DNA from: Tubulanus polymorphus
Taxonomy: Eukaryota > Nemertea > Palaeonemertea > Tubulaniformes > Tubulanidae
NCBI RefSeq assembly: GCF_964204645.1
Contig: NC_134036.1
Location: 1,860,001 to 1,924,000 of the forward strand
Direction: 5' to 3'
Length of the DNA: 64,000 bases
Of the stretch, positions 43,801 to 49,695 are shown piece after piece (positions within the stretch are counted from its first letter, which is position 1; each line of letters opens with the position of its first letter). The notes beneath the pieces were generated by a model. That model did not search any database and was not told the origin of the DNA. It saw only the letters and a program-made list of their open reading frames with translations. A program made the translations under genes and the position numbers.

Positions 43801-45364
43801 AGCTATCCGATGATGTCATAGGTGGATTCATAGAAGCAGCCATCAGGAGTGTCTATATATCACAGATCGATTTGATGATGTCACGTGTGGATTAATGATG
43901 GCAGCCATGTTGAATTCTATTTACAGATGAGTCATTTTCTGCGTATGCTTCAAACTCACTGCGTCGACCCTGAACTCGTGAAACAAGTCTTCAAACAGCT
44001 TTTCTATTTCATCTGCGCCGGGGCTCTCAACAATTTACTACTCAGAAAGGAGATGTGCCATTGGTCGAAGGGTATGCAAATTAGGTAAGCTTCCTCTTTA
44101 CAATTAGCCATAGGACTATGCAAATTAGTTTAGCTTTACTAAGATTGGCCGTAGGTGTATGCAAATTAGTTACCGGTAAGCTTTACTGTGATTGGCCAGA
44201 TAAGTATACCAAGTAGGTAAGCTTTACTGTAATTGGCCATAGAAATATGTAGATTATGTAAGCTTCACTTTGATTGGCCGTAGGAGTATGCAAATTAGGT
44301 AAGCTTCACTGTAGTTGGTCAAAGCAGTATGCAAACTTGGTTAACTTTGCTATGATACAAAATATGTAAGCATCGTCATGAAAGGGGATGCCAATGATAG
44401 AAGCTTTCTTTTTATTGGTTGACAGATTTGTAAATATAGTAAACTTCATAGTGATTGGTCAGTTGAGCGGTCTTTAAAGATCGTACTTAGACTGACTATA
44501 TTTGTGCACTTTGTTTGAATGCAATTCCGAAGGCTTTGATTCCAACATCTTTTGATTTCTCACACTGTGAGACATCTTATCAATGCCGTAAACTTCTTTA
44601 TCGATGGATTTTGTGTCTGGTTCTTTGTAGATATAACATCAGTCACTTGGAGCAGTGGATGAGAGATTCGAAGGTCACTGAATGCGGAGGTCAGGAGATG
44701 CTGGAACCGATAGTTCAAGCATCTCAGCTGCTGCAAGCGAGAAAAACCGATACGGATGTCGCAACTATTGTAGAAATGTGTTCAAAACTTACGCAAGCTC
44801 AGGTGAGATTTACTCCCTCTTTCCCCTCAATCCTAGATAGAATATCTCTAATCTTTCCCCCATCTCCCTCTTCTCTCCCCCTCCTCGTGTCTCCTCCTTT
44901 CTCCCTCCCTCTTCTCTCCTTTCTCCCTCCCTTAGGAGTAATCCTTTTTTTTACGACCCTGCACCAATGAATTCACATTGATCGACATTAACACGCATTG
45001 TTAATTTTTCTCTAATTTCTCTGTAGATTGTAAAAATATTGAATCTTGTTTTTTTTTTACGACCCTGCACCAATGAATCCATGCTGATCGACATTTATCT
45101 CATTAATTTTGTATTTTCTCTCTGTAGATTGTAAAGATATTGAATCTGTACACTCCGGTGAACGAGTTCGAGGAACGTGTCCCGATTTCATTCATACGGA
45201 AAATACAAGAAAAACTCCGCGAACGAAACGACGAAACTAACGAGTTGCTAATGGATACGAAACAATCGTTTCCGGTTACGTTTCCGTTCAACCCGTCCGG
45301 ACTGGGACTCGAAACCGTGCAGGTTCCCGACGTGCTCGGTCTGCCGTTCCTTAAACGAGTATGA
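16827..45364 (+). CDS. MYO5: Unconventional myosin V heavy chain, 35 exons
   Basis: Complete class V myosin, 5592 nt of exon, 1863 aa (vertebrate MYO5A is about 1855). Exon coordinates are in the four block entries that follow; every junction is GT-AG and keeps phase. The protein is a two-headed processive actin motor that carries vesicles, pigment granules, ER or RNA cargo: the motor hydrolyses ATP, six IQ motifs bind calmodulin or light chains, the coiled coil dimerises, and the globular tail binds Rab and adaptor proteins and folds back on the head. The start MSTTELYTQ at 16827 aligns with the conserved N-terminus and precedes [10 protein letters not shown]. The gene spans 28.5 kb because its introns are full of repeats. 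Odd points are a duplicated tail exon (42083), a possible loop-2 exon (26007) and repeated copies of several splice sites. Confidence 0.97.
16918..17190 (+). repeat. About 175-bp tandem duplication in myosin intron 1
   Basis: CCCCAAAACTCACCCCC, CCAGTCCTGATGACTCACC and ATCCGATTAAGGGT occur at about 16920-17000 and again at about 17098-17178, joined by AT-rich sequence. Immediately downstream (17221-17345) is one arm of the element described at 3095. Confidence 0.75.
17221..17345. mobile_element. Single arm of the long inverted-repeat element
   Basis: Carries AGTCAGTAACCTGTCTGTGG, TTTCACAGTCGGATATTTTC, AAAAAGCTTACCACCAAT and AGGTAAC, matching the right arm at 3467-3605. It keeps the uninterrupted CCTGTCTGTGG site (17235-17245) that the element at 3209 has split. 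Confidence 0.75.
18604..18708 (+). repeat. About 27-bp tandem repeat beside the myosin exon 4 donor
   Basis: Four units of CTGGGGCTAGTTTTACAGAG plus GTCA begin within 8 bp of the donor at 18597 and decay toward 18708. Confidence 0.8.
19562..19730 (+). repeat. Tandem copies of the myosin exon 6 end and donor
   Basis: The exon 6 end CTACTCGAAAAATCCCG and its donor GTAAGACAAC (donor at 19583) recur as CTACTCGAAAACTCCTG/GTAAGACAAC (donor 19648) and CTACTGGAAAAATCTCG/GTAAGATCC (donor 19718). Spacings are 65 and 70 bp. Confidence 0.85.
20544..20652. mobile_element. Hairpin MITE with CTG target duplication
   Basis: A 109-bp palindrome with ends GATCCAGTTCCACAGTTGTG and ACAGTTCCACAG in inverse, core GTTCATTTTCGATGAGTTAA. 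CTG flanks it at 20541-20543 and 20653-20655. Lies in myosin intron 7. Confidence 0.8.
21640..21870 (+). repeat. Copies of the myosin exon 9 end within intron 9
   Basis: The exon 9 end CTTACAAAGCCATTGAATCT followed by GAG and donor GTAATA recurs at about 21768 (CTTACAAAACCATTAAATCT, GAG then ATAAAA, donor destroyed) and about 21841 (CGCAAAACCTGCGAATCTGAG then GTAACT, donor kept at 21866). Pyrimidine-rich CCCTCCATCCTCC repeats lie between. Confidence 0.7.
22440..22985 (+). repeat. Purine-rich imperfect tandem repeat in myosin intron 10
   Basis: Short units of the type GGGAAAGAAAGGTCTCC and CAAGGAAAGACAGGTCTCC repeat across about 540 bp up to the exon 11 acceptor. The array explains the long frames (up to 155 codons) on both strands. 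Confidence 0.85.
23275..23945 (+). repeat. 28-bp satellite ACAGACTATAGTTTACC in myosin intron 11
   Basis: Many units of ACAGACTATAGTTTACCA plus ATTATTCATA or CACTCAGA. The array is split by about 325 bp of unrelated sequence (23380-23705). The same satellite fills much of intron 14. Confidence 0.9.
23380..23705 (-). mobile_element. Insertion with tRNA-like end splitting the satellite
   Basis: Unrelated DNA interrupts the satellite. On the minus strand it ends with TAGCGTAGTGG (A-box-like) directly joined to GGTTCGAATCCC (a perfect B-box-like T-loop). A and B boxes are normally 30-40 bp apart, so this is either a SINE derived from a tRNA with an internal deletion or a chance match. It has no coding frame. 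Confidence 0.45.
24030..24165 (+). repeat. 20-bp tandem repeat in myosin intron 11
   Basis: About six copies of CACCCAGTTCAGTATCTATC, with T for A variants in the later units. Confidence 0.9.
24482..25052. repeat. TGATGTCATAGGGGGATT repeat array in myosin intron 12
   Basis: Six or more units of roughly 80-110 bp, each with GATGTCATAGGGGGATTTAT, GCAGCCATCTTTTCTAG and TCTATATCACC. It is the inverse orientation of the arrays at 5258 and 31310. Confidence 0.85.
25286..25644. mobile_element. Two hairpin MITEs in myosin intron 13
   Basis: About 25286-25401 is an AGTTCCACAG...CTGTGGAACT hairpin. 25517-25644 is a second family: GGGTCAGTTGCTGAAAAGTT to AACTTTTCAGTAACTGGAG, internal ATACCATGATAACAAT, flanked by CTG at 25514-25516 and 25645-25647. 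Confidence 0.75.
26007..26048 (+). CDS. MYO5: Candidate 14-codon cassette exon in myosin loop 2
   Basis: A 42-nt open stretch after a pyrimidine-rich acceptor (TCTTCCCCACAATTAG) and before a GTTTGT donor. It is phase 0 at both ends, exactly as needed between exons 13 and 14, and would add [14 protein letters not shown] to loop 2, the actin-contacting surface loop that is variable in length in myosins. Without transcripts it may be chance. Confidence 0.3.
26596..26735. mobile_element. Diverged GGCCAGTT-type hairpin element
   Basis: CAGGGCCCGGATGCAAAGTC at the left and CTTAGCAACTGGCCCCAG at the right; internal GTTGGATTCGCTTTAGAGAAC. Same family as 28497. Confidence 0.55.
26915..27285 (+). repeat. 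28-bp ACAGACTATAGTTTACC satellite in myosin intron 14
   Basis: About 12 units of CACTCAGAACAGACTATAGT plus TTACCAAG. Same unit as the array at 23275. Confidence 0.9.
28133..28400 (+). repeat. 25-bp tandem repeat in myosin intron 16
   Basis: About ten copies of CTGGACCCTGCATAACCTCC plus CCACT, starting directly after the exon 16 donor. The unit length gives repetitive open frames on the minus strand in three registers, which are not genes. Confidence 0.9.
28497..28627. mobile_element. Hairpin MITE with CAG target duplication
   Basis: 131 bp, ends GGGCCAGTTCCATAGTTAAG and TATGGAACTGGCCC, internal CTGTAACTGTTGGATTAGCT. CAG on both sides (28494-28496, 28628-28630). Lies in myosin intron 16. Confidence 0.8.
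29636..29734. mobile_element. AGTTTCACAGTTCTGACTTA hairpin MITE
   Basis: GGATCCAGTTTCACAGTTCT to CAACTGCGGAACTGGGTC, with the usual TTAAAAATGATCTAATTT core. Lies in myosin intron 17. Confidence 0.65.
30080..30200. mobile_element. GCCAGTTGTTCAAAAG hairpin MITE
   Basis: GGGCCAGTTGTTCAAAAGT to TTTTTGAGCAACTGCAGC, with ATACCATAGTAACAATG inside. Other copies at 25517, 36564, 38205, 40528 and 46424. Lies in myosin intron 18. Confidence 0.7.
30479..30722. mobile_element. 244-bp perfect-type hairpin with tRNA-like arm
   Basis: The left arm CTTGAGAGCACATCAGGTAG is mirrored at the right by ATGATGTGCTCTCAAG, and inner segments (TAATAGGACCAG and CTGGTCTATTA) also pair. The arm includes TTAGCTCAGTCAG, which resembles a tRNA D-arm/A box. 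Flanks share AACTTGA, a possible target duplication. Lies in myosin intron 19. Confidence 0.7.
30791..31012. mobile_element. Repeat with doubled GATACCCAGTCTAT end
   Basis: Begins GGGCTAGGTTTCATAGATGA and ends with two tandem copies of TAGGGATAACTTAGATACCC plus AGTCTATRAAACC. Probably a hairpin element related to the copy at 9405. Confidence 0.5.
31310..31905. repeat. CCCCCTATGACATCAT repeat array in myosin intron 20
   Basis: Repeated ATCCCCCTATGACATCAT and CACCTTATGACATCAT with AATGGAACACGATGTAA between them. Same orientation as in UXS1 intron 6 and opposite to myosin introns 12 and 32. Confidence 0.8.
32282..32386 (+). repeat. 20-bp tandem repeat in myosin intron 21
   Basis: Five to six copies of ACCGGTCTCACCAGGGTCG, with GTCGG variants in later units. 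Confidence 0.9.
33468..33742 (-). promoter_or_regulatory. Six CTCF-like motifs, minus orientation (myosin intron 23)
   Basis: GCGCCACCTGGTGAC-type motifs at 33468-33484, 33505-33521, 33578-33593, 33617-33632, 33670-33683 and 33729-33742, the last two weaker. They match the reverse complement of the animal CTCF core CCASYAGRKGGC. Binding is inferred only. Confidence 0.45.
33925..34233 (+). promoter_or_regulatory. Four CTCF-like motifs, plus orientation (myosin intron 24)
   Basis: CACCAGTAGAGGGCGCC (33925), CCACCAGTAGGGGGCATT (33993), CCACTAGGGGGCGCCAG (34086) and GCCAGTAGGGGGCGCC (34217), plus a half copy at 34138. They sit in repeats of roughly 60-130 bp that also share ATGATTATGGTC-like and GTTGATACTG-like pieces. 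Confidence 0.45.
34588..34965 (+). repeat. 77/80-bp alternating tandem repeat in myosin intron 25
   Basis: Units begin TCCTACTSYACACTAGCGAC at 34588, 34665, 34745, 34822 and 34902, so spacing alternates 77 and 80 bp and type A and type B units alternate, a 157-bp higher-order repeat. Type A carries CACCTGGTGGATCC, a CTCF-like core. Confidence 0.9.
35098..36761. other. Myosin intron 26: mostly unassigned AT-rich sequence
   Basis: Frames of 60-80 codons here overlap on opposite strands and show no family. It contains a CTCTCTCC-rich stretch (about 35765-35825), a GGTTTTATAGACTGGTAT-type element (about 36228-36389) and a GTTGCTGA-type hairpin (about 36564-36682). Confidence 0.55.
36862..37049 (+). 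repeat. Tandem array ending in the myosin exon 28 acceptor
   Basis: Three units of about 60 bp, each with a T-run, TTTTTTTGTAG and TGAAAAATCGTTTAAAAAAC. The true acceptor TTTTTTTGTAG (37039-37049) is the last member, so three decoy acceptors precede it. Confidence 0.85.
37291..37434. mobile_element. GGCCAGTTGCACAGTC hairpin MITE
   Basis: GGGGCCAGTTGCACAGTCTA to GACTATGCAATCGGCCCC with TTGTTAGATTGGCTATAGAA at the centre. Lies in myosin intron 28. Nearby are two short AGTGCTGCAG/CACTGCGGTGTAGAC pieces also seen near 26130-26390. Confidence 0.75.
38205..38437. mobile_element. GTTGCTGA-type hairpin split by a second MITE (38298-38405)
   Basis: The host element (AGTTGCTGAAAGTTGGTTAG ... ACGTTTGAGCAACTGCAGC) is interrupted by a 108-bp GGTCCAGTTCCACAG hairpin flanked by CAT on both sides (38295-38297, 38406-38408). 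Lies in myosin intron 28. Confidence 0.8.
38640..38965. repeat. GATGTCATAGGGGGATT repeats, both orientations
   Basis: Units in + (GATGTCATAGGGGGATTCGT) and - (AATCCCCCTATGACATCATC) orientation lie next to one another in myosin intron 28, so the RNA could form long hairpins. Confidence 0.75.
39378..39812 (+). repeat. Tandemly amplified hairpin element, 4 copies
   Basis: Four copies of about 115-120 bp of a CAGTTTCATAGTTTAGAGTT hairpin with GAAAAAGAACTAATTTCAAC core and TCAACTC...GGAAC ends, separated by GGGTCCTGGGCTTCT. A MITE that has become a tandem array, in myosin intron 28. Confidence 0.8.
40528..40645. mobile_element. GTTGCTGA-type hairpin, left end truncated
   Basis: CTCAAAAGTTGGTTAGAGAT to ATTTTGAGCAACTGCAGC, internal GTTACTATGGCATTTATCC. 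Myosin intron 29. Confidence 0.7.
41664..41980. repeat. Partial hairpin copies and GATGTCATAGGGGGATT units in myosin intron 31
   Basis: Three partial tandem copies of CCAGTTCYACAGTTGTGAGT plus TAGAGTTAACTCTGA (41664-41832) precede two GATGTCATAGG(G/T)GGA units (about 41875 and 41937). Confidence 0.7.
42083..42181 (+). CDS. MYO5: Duplicated myosin tail exon (second version of exon 32)
   Basis: After a good acceptor (TTGTTTACAG), this reads [20 protein letters not shown], parallel to [20 protein letters not shown] of exon 42784-42929. It is entered in phase 1 like that exon and leaves in phase 1 by a GTAAG donor at 42182 (99 nt, so frame-neutral if spliced into 42784). The second half ([13 protein letters not shown]) is unrelated to the other copy. 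If the donor is not used the frame stays open to TAG at 42454-42456 and an AATAAA follows at 42754, which would make it an alternative last exon with a truncated tail. Either way it arose by exon duplication. Confidence 0.6.
42754..42759 (+). terminator. Candidate intronic poly(A) signal
   Basis: AATAAA 298 bp after the TAG of the read-through form of the duplicated exon and 25 bp before the next exon. It would serve only a short-tail isoform. Confidence 0.25.
42945..43915. repeat. Long TGATGTCATAGGGGGATT array in myosin intron 32
   Basis: About twelve units of roughly 70-100 bp, mostly in + orientation, with GGCAGACATCTTTTCTGGAA, GTGTCTAAAGATCAAATCAT and AGACAATTTGATGATGTCAT. One unit at about 43365-43390 is inverted. 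The array fills almost the whole intron. Confidence 0.9.
44071..44350 (+). repeat. Tandem array of the myosin exon 33 end and donor
   Basis: The exon end TATGCAAATTAG and donor GTAAGCTT (donor at 44085) plus TCACTGTGATTGGCCATAGG repeat five to six times with a period of about 45-60 bp. A full exon-end plus donor copy remains at about 44287-44306 (donor 44299). Others keep only GTAAGCTT. Confidence 0.9.
44945..45149 (+). repeat. 101-bp duplication across the myosin exon 35 acceptor
   Basis: TTTTTTTACGACCCTGCACC to CTGTAGATTGTAAARATATT, plus GAATCT, occurs twice. The first copy gives a decoy acceptor before 45027; the second is the real one (exon starts 45128). The copy includes about 20 nt of exon. 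Confidence 0.9.
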
Positions 45365-45471
45365 GCGCCATCTAGTGACGAATGAATGAAGCAATTAGCA
45401 AATCGTGCGGCAATTTATTCTGTAGTCAAAAGAAAAGAAACAATCGATGTGATAACTGGTTTGTGAGGGTC

Positions 45472-46165
45472 AGTTGCACAGTCAGTCTGGGCTTAGATTC
45501 AAGACCAATTTAAGCTCATTCTGGTTCTATAGCCAATCTAAAAACTTAAGACCAGTCTAAACTCATTCTGGTTCTATAACATCTTAAGACCTGAGTTAAG
45601 ATTTTAGACCACCTTTGGATTTAAGCCACGACTGTGCAACTGGTAACTGAGGGGTATGATTTAATCCCGGTCTATAATACTGGTAAAGGTTACACTGTAC
45701 GTATTTATCTCCCTACTAAACGTTCATGTCAAATATAATATATATATACCACATGTAAATGTATTCACATGTACATGCCATAAATACTGTACATGCACAT
45801 GTTACATGTTATCATTGTGTTAGAAGTTATGGTACGTCATATCGACTCTCGAAACCTCGAAACTTTCAAACGAGTGATACACAAAAAATGCACTTAAATT
45901 CTCACATGAACTGATCAGAAATCATCATCACTTAATTGGAAAAAAATGCCAAAAATGGTTGTTGTTTTGCTTTAAACTCTATTTAGATCCATTCTTTGAA
46001 AGGATGATGTCATAGGGGGAATTATGCCGTTTACGGAGGAAGGTTGAGAATTTGATGATGTCATGGGTGAATCTAGGAAAGCATTGTCTCGTCTTACGAA
46101 GGGTCATTAAGGCTATGTCAATTTGATGATGTCATAGGGGGATTTATGGAGTTATCTTTGGAAAG
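45472..46165. repeat. Repeats directly downstream of myosin V
   Basis: A GGTCAGTTGCACAGTC-type hairpin (about 45472-45644, with an internal partial duplication of AAGACCAGTCTAAACTCATTC), then plain AT-rich sequence, then three GATGTCATRGGGGAATT units (about 45995-46165). No clear poly(A) signal for myosin V could be chosen in this stretch. Confidence 0.6.
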
Positions 46166-46423
46166 GTTATCTATCTATAAGTACCACTCAGAAAGAAACG
46201 ACTGTGCTGTATAATTAATGTCTCCAATTTTCCTGTGAAGTCTTATGAAAGACGAGTCTGTCTGTGAGGGTAGGGTTAGGGAGGGGTTTGTACGCGCGTG
46301 TAGGTTTATGTGTAGATCCTGTTCTAGTCTAGTCTTTCAAATCTTTCAATCTATAAATGTTAGGTATAGAAATTTCGTCCATTGTTAGAAGATTTGTATA
46401 AATGAGCCGTGTTAATCTGGCGC

Positions 46424-46722
46424 TGCAGCTGCTCAAAAGTTGGCTAGATTTAACCAGTTGATAGTTGACTTCAGTGACAATTAAAAGTTCATTGTTACTT
46501 TGGTATTTATCGGCCGGATATCTGTAACCAACTTTTCAGCAACTGCAGCCCTGGTGTAGAGTAATTACAATGAAACAGGTAGTATTTATTTTATAGGTTT
46601 AACTTGTTTATTAGACGCCCGAACTTCGATACTAGTGAAAGCTTGTACGTCTAATCACGGACTCTAAAACGTTTTAGAATCCACGGTCTAATAAACTGGT
46701 TAACCTATAAAGTACTAATTGT
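46424..46722. mobile_element. Two hairpin elements in the 3' intergenic region
   Basis: 46424-46554 is a GCTGCTCAAAAGTTGG...AACTTTTCAGCAACTGCAGC element. 46566-46722 is a separate hairpin whose arms are AGTATTTATTTTATAGGTTT, AACTTGTTTATTAGAC and their inverse, with an inner TAAAACGTTTTA palindrome. Confidence 0.7.
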
Positions 46723-47231
46723 CCATTGTTAGGTAACTCTTGAAGTCACTATTCCATAGAGGTCTGGCAGGTGACGTCACGATGTGCCATACTGGTCGTC
46801 TGTTAAACACAATAGCTGATTTACATGACAGTTTGTAAATCCCTGATTCGATCTTTTGTCGTTTATCGTATGGCCAAATTTTCGATGTGCTCGAAAAACT
46901 GTGACGTCACAAGCAAGACCACTATACTCAATGTTAATATAGCAAGCTGCAAGTGTGGTATTTATGCCTATAGCAAGCATGATTTTAATGATGCAAAGAC
47001 ACAAAAACCTCTTTAAATGAAAATATTATTTTATGCATCGCTAACTGTTGTCATTACGTTGATGATTTCATCCAAATCTTACATGTTTAGTAAATTAAAT
47101 TTGAAATATAAATTGGTACTTGAAAATAGAGATGATTTCAGTAAGGCTAAGGCTAAGTTACATTCAGTTATATTGACAACATCAAAAATTAGATTAATAT
47201 TAGAAATAAGGCTAAAGAAATTGATGCCTCG

Positions 47232-47418
47232 TTTCTCATTTTTGCTGAGCTCAAAAATTAAGACCCAACAAGTTAGGCCGTATTTATAGTAATAATGATC
47301 AAGCTAAAAATAACAGACCCGGCAGTTATAGAAATTAACTGATTACAAATTTGATTGCGGTTTACAAAAGTGACCCCCAGCCAATTTGGAGAAACCAGGA
47401 ATCATTTTAGCCTTATGT
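47232..47418 (+). repeat. Dispersed GACCCGGC repeat (family of four)
   Basis: Shares CATTTTTGCTGAG, AATGATCAAGCTA, AACAGACCCGGCAG and GAAATTAACTGATTA with about 15720-15900, 49495-49695 and 60025-60228. About 190 bp, no inverted ends seen, + orientation in all four. The 90-codon frame 47017-47289 runs into it and is not accepted as a gene. Confidence 0.7.
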
Positions 47419-47959
47419 GACGACTTGAGTAGGAGTTTGGCTGTACAGATATATACTCCTAAATTATCTATTCACTCTGTCCTACCCAAAGCTTGAAAAA
47501 AAAACGTGAAAATAATGTCTTATTTGTTTTATGTTAACAATCAGAATTCCGCATTTCGCTTCAAAATTCATTCCACATTCGATCGAGAAAACGATGCCGG
47601 TTATAACCGTTGGCAACTTCATCGTCAAACTTGATTGTTGTATTTATTTGAAATTGCGTTTAAAAAGTATAATTTAAAAATTAACTAACTTAATAATATA
47701 TATTGTTGAACCATGTTAATCAAAATACGCGGGAATAATTATTATTGATAATAGGGATTATTATTATGATAAATATTAATATCTAATATATTATGTATAA
47801 TGTAACTACTACATGATAATGTGTATTTTTGCTATGGAAATTTTAGCTTCACGTTTTTCACAATTCGATGTATTTAGATTTTAGAATCATAGGTCAGTAA
47901 TAAGTGTATGTGTTTACTCACTTGCCGCAGTCGGTTTCAGCGTTAAGAGGGACTTGGTG

Positions 47960-48270
47960 GCTCAGCTGTCCTACTGAACACATGTGAAGTTTGTACGATC
48001 GGTATTTTTTAAAGTGTGCTGATAAAATGTCTAATATCTGGTGTTTGTAGTTCATTTTCAATTAGAAATGTCTCAGATGAAGCACTGGACACACGTGAAG
48101 TGTGGGCTGATAAAATGTCTAATATCTGGTGTTTGTAGTTCATTTTCAATTAGAAATGTCTCAGATGAAGCACTGAACACATGTGAAGTGTGGACGATCA
48201 GTTAATGAAAGTGTGCTGATAAAATGTCTAATGTATGATGTTTGTAGTTCATTTTCAATTAGAAAATGTC
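47960..48270 (-). repeat. 109-bp satellite, inverted copy of the galectin intron array
   Basis: About three units with GAAGTGTGGACGATCAGT, GTGCTGATAAAATGTCTAAT, TGTTTGTAGTTCATTTTC and AGATGAAGCAC. It is the reverse complement of the unit at 12585-13030, 35 kb away. Confidence 0.9.
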
Positions 48271-48683
48271 CTGTGAAAAATCATTAAATACCTTATGATT
48301 GGTCATCTGAAAGGAAAACCTTCTGCGGCAAGCGGGTATTTGAGTAAACCAAAAATTAAATCAAATCTGGACATTGTGTTAATGATATTATATACATATA
48401 TTGTGATATGTTGTTGTTGTTGCTGTTGTCGAAATTAGGAAAATACAATATTATAGGATTCGAATTTAGAAAAAAAGAAAGATGAAATAAAGAAATGAAT
48501 TAAATGCATAATTTGCTGATTGATGAACAGTATTCTGAATATATAAATATATATGAATTCACTAATAGAAAAGGATAAAACAGGATTAGATTTTTAAGCA
48601 TTAATTATTTAAATTACATAGAATTACCATAAAGATTGATAAATATATATATGCTATATATTTGTTAGCTTTAAACCTTGGAG

Positions 48684-48813
48684 GGTCCAGTTTCAGAGGT
48701 TTACCGAGAATGAGAACGTCGAGATTAGTAATTAATTGTAATTTTATTGAATCGTTGAAGTTATTGAGAATTAGTAGGTCAATTAATCATAATTTAGTTT
48801 TGTGAAACTGGCC
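48684..48813. mobile_element. AT-rich hairpin-type element
   Basis: Ends GGGTCCAGTTTCAG and TTGTGAAACTGGCCC around an AT-rich core with GAGAATGAGAAC and GAGAATTAGTAGG. Diverged relative of the element at 3209. Confidence 0.5.
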
Positions 48814-49104
48814 CTGATTATTGTGGTTTTGAGAAATTAATATTTAGATGTTGTTTCGTTCCTAATTTTGCCGATTTTGGTTTGAAAAATTGTAGATATT
48901 TCTAAAAAGTTGTGTAGATACTTAAAATAATTTGTAGATAATGTATTTAAAAAGTACGATGACGTCATGACCCTTATTGTTGTAATTATGATTTAATTAA
49001 CGGATTATCGGCTCATTAGTGTAAAATAATTAATTAATGTATTAACCAGTTAATTATCATAATTTATGTAGAGCATTTTGCGAGAAAAATATAACTTTCT
49101 CCCT

Positions 49105-49350
49105 TCGGAGAATTTTTGCGGTTCGGGAAATTCCGTACATCGTTCTCGGCTGCGGCCGGATAATTCCGTATATGCTCGTGACAGTGTTCGGAAAAATCCG
49201 AACAGCGTGCGCGCGGGTGTCCGGAAAATCTCGAACGTCGTTCGGTAGCGTTCGGGAAATCCCGAAGACGCATACGGCGCTGTTCGGTGGCTTAACGATT
49301 GTTACAACGGAAAAGGCCGAAGTGCTCCGGAAGACCCGAAGAGTCCCGAA
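49105..49350. repeat. CpG-rich series of GTTCGGGAAATCCCGAA half-palindromes
   Basis: Short near-palindromes recur about every 28-36 bp: TTCGGGAAATTCCG, CCGGATAATTCCG, TTCGGAAAAATCCGAAC, TCCGGAAAATCTCGAAC and TTCGGGAAATCCCGAAG. The block stands out as GC-rich in AT-rich surroundings. Frames of 64-69 codons on both strands are by-products. Confidence 0.65.
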
Positions 49351-49494
49351 GTCGATGACGTTATGACGGTCACTTGCCAGAGACGGTGTCTGGATGCGTT
49401 CCGGGGCGCGTGTACAAAACGATTGAGGGAATTTGTATCGTCAAAATCATAACTTCTCTTCTCCATTACGATAAACTAAACTGATACGTTTCTT

Positions 49495-49695
49495 CTAATT
49501 TCTGCTGAGTTTAAAAGTTGACCCGGCCGCCTGTCTAACCTGTACATTACTTTCTAGAACAAATCATGACCAAGCTAAGACAATAACAGACCCGGCAGTT
49601 ATTAGTTTAACTTATAGAAATGAACTGATTTCAAATTTTAATGCAGTTTCCAAAAGTGACCCAGTCCGATTTGGAGAAACAAGTTATCTGATTTT
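49495..49695 (+). repeat. Dispersed GACCCGGC repeat
   Basis: TTTCTGCTGAGTTTAAAAGT, TTGACCCGGCCGCC, AACAGACCCGGCAG, AGAAATGAACTGATT and GATTTGGAGAAACAAG, as in the copies at 15720, 47232 and 60025. Confidence 0.75.

Larger units (their letters stand above)
39946..45364 (+). other. MYO5: Myosin V globular (dilute/cargo-binding) tail, exons 29-35
   Basis: Exons: 39946-40092, 40736-40977, 41316-41466, 42784-42929, 43927-44084, 44631-44802, 45128-45364 (about residues 1447-1863). Landmarks: [114 protein letters not shown] and the end LGLPFLKRV. Exon 42083-42181 is a second version of the VLEHE exon (separate entry). Confidence 0.95.

Noticed and set aside
47017-47289. 90-codon frame with a signal-peptide-like start
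   Set aside because: The rest is Lys/Leu-rich low-complexity sequence and the 3' part lies in a dispersed repeat also found at three other places.
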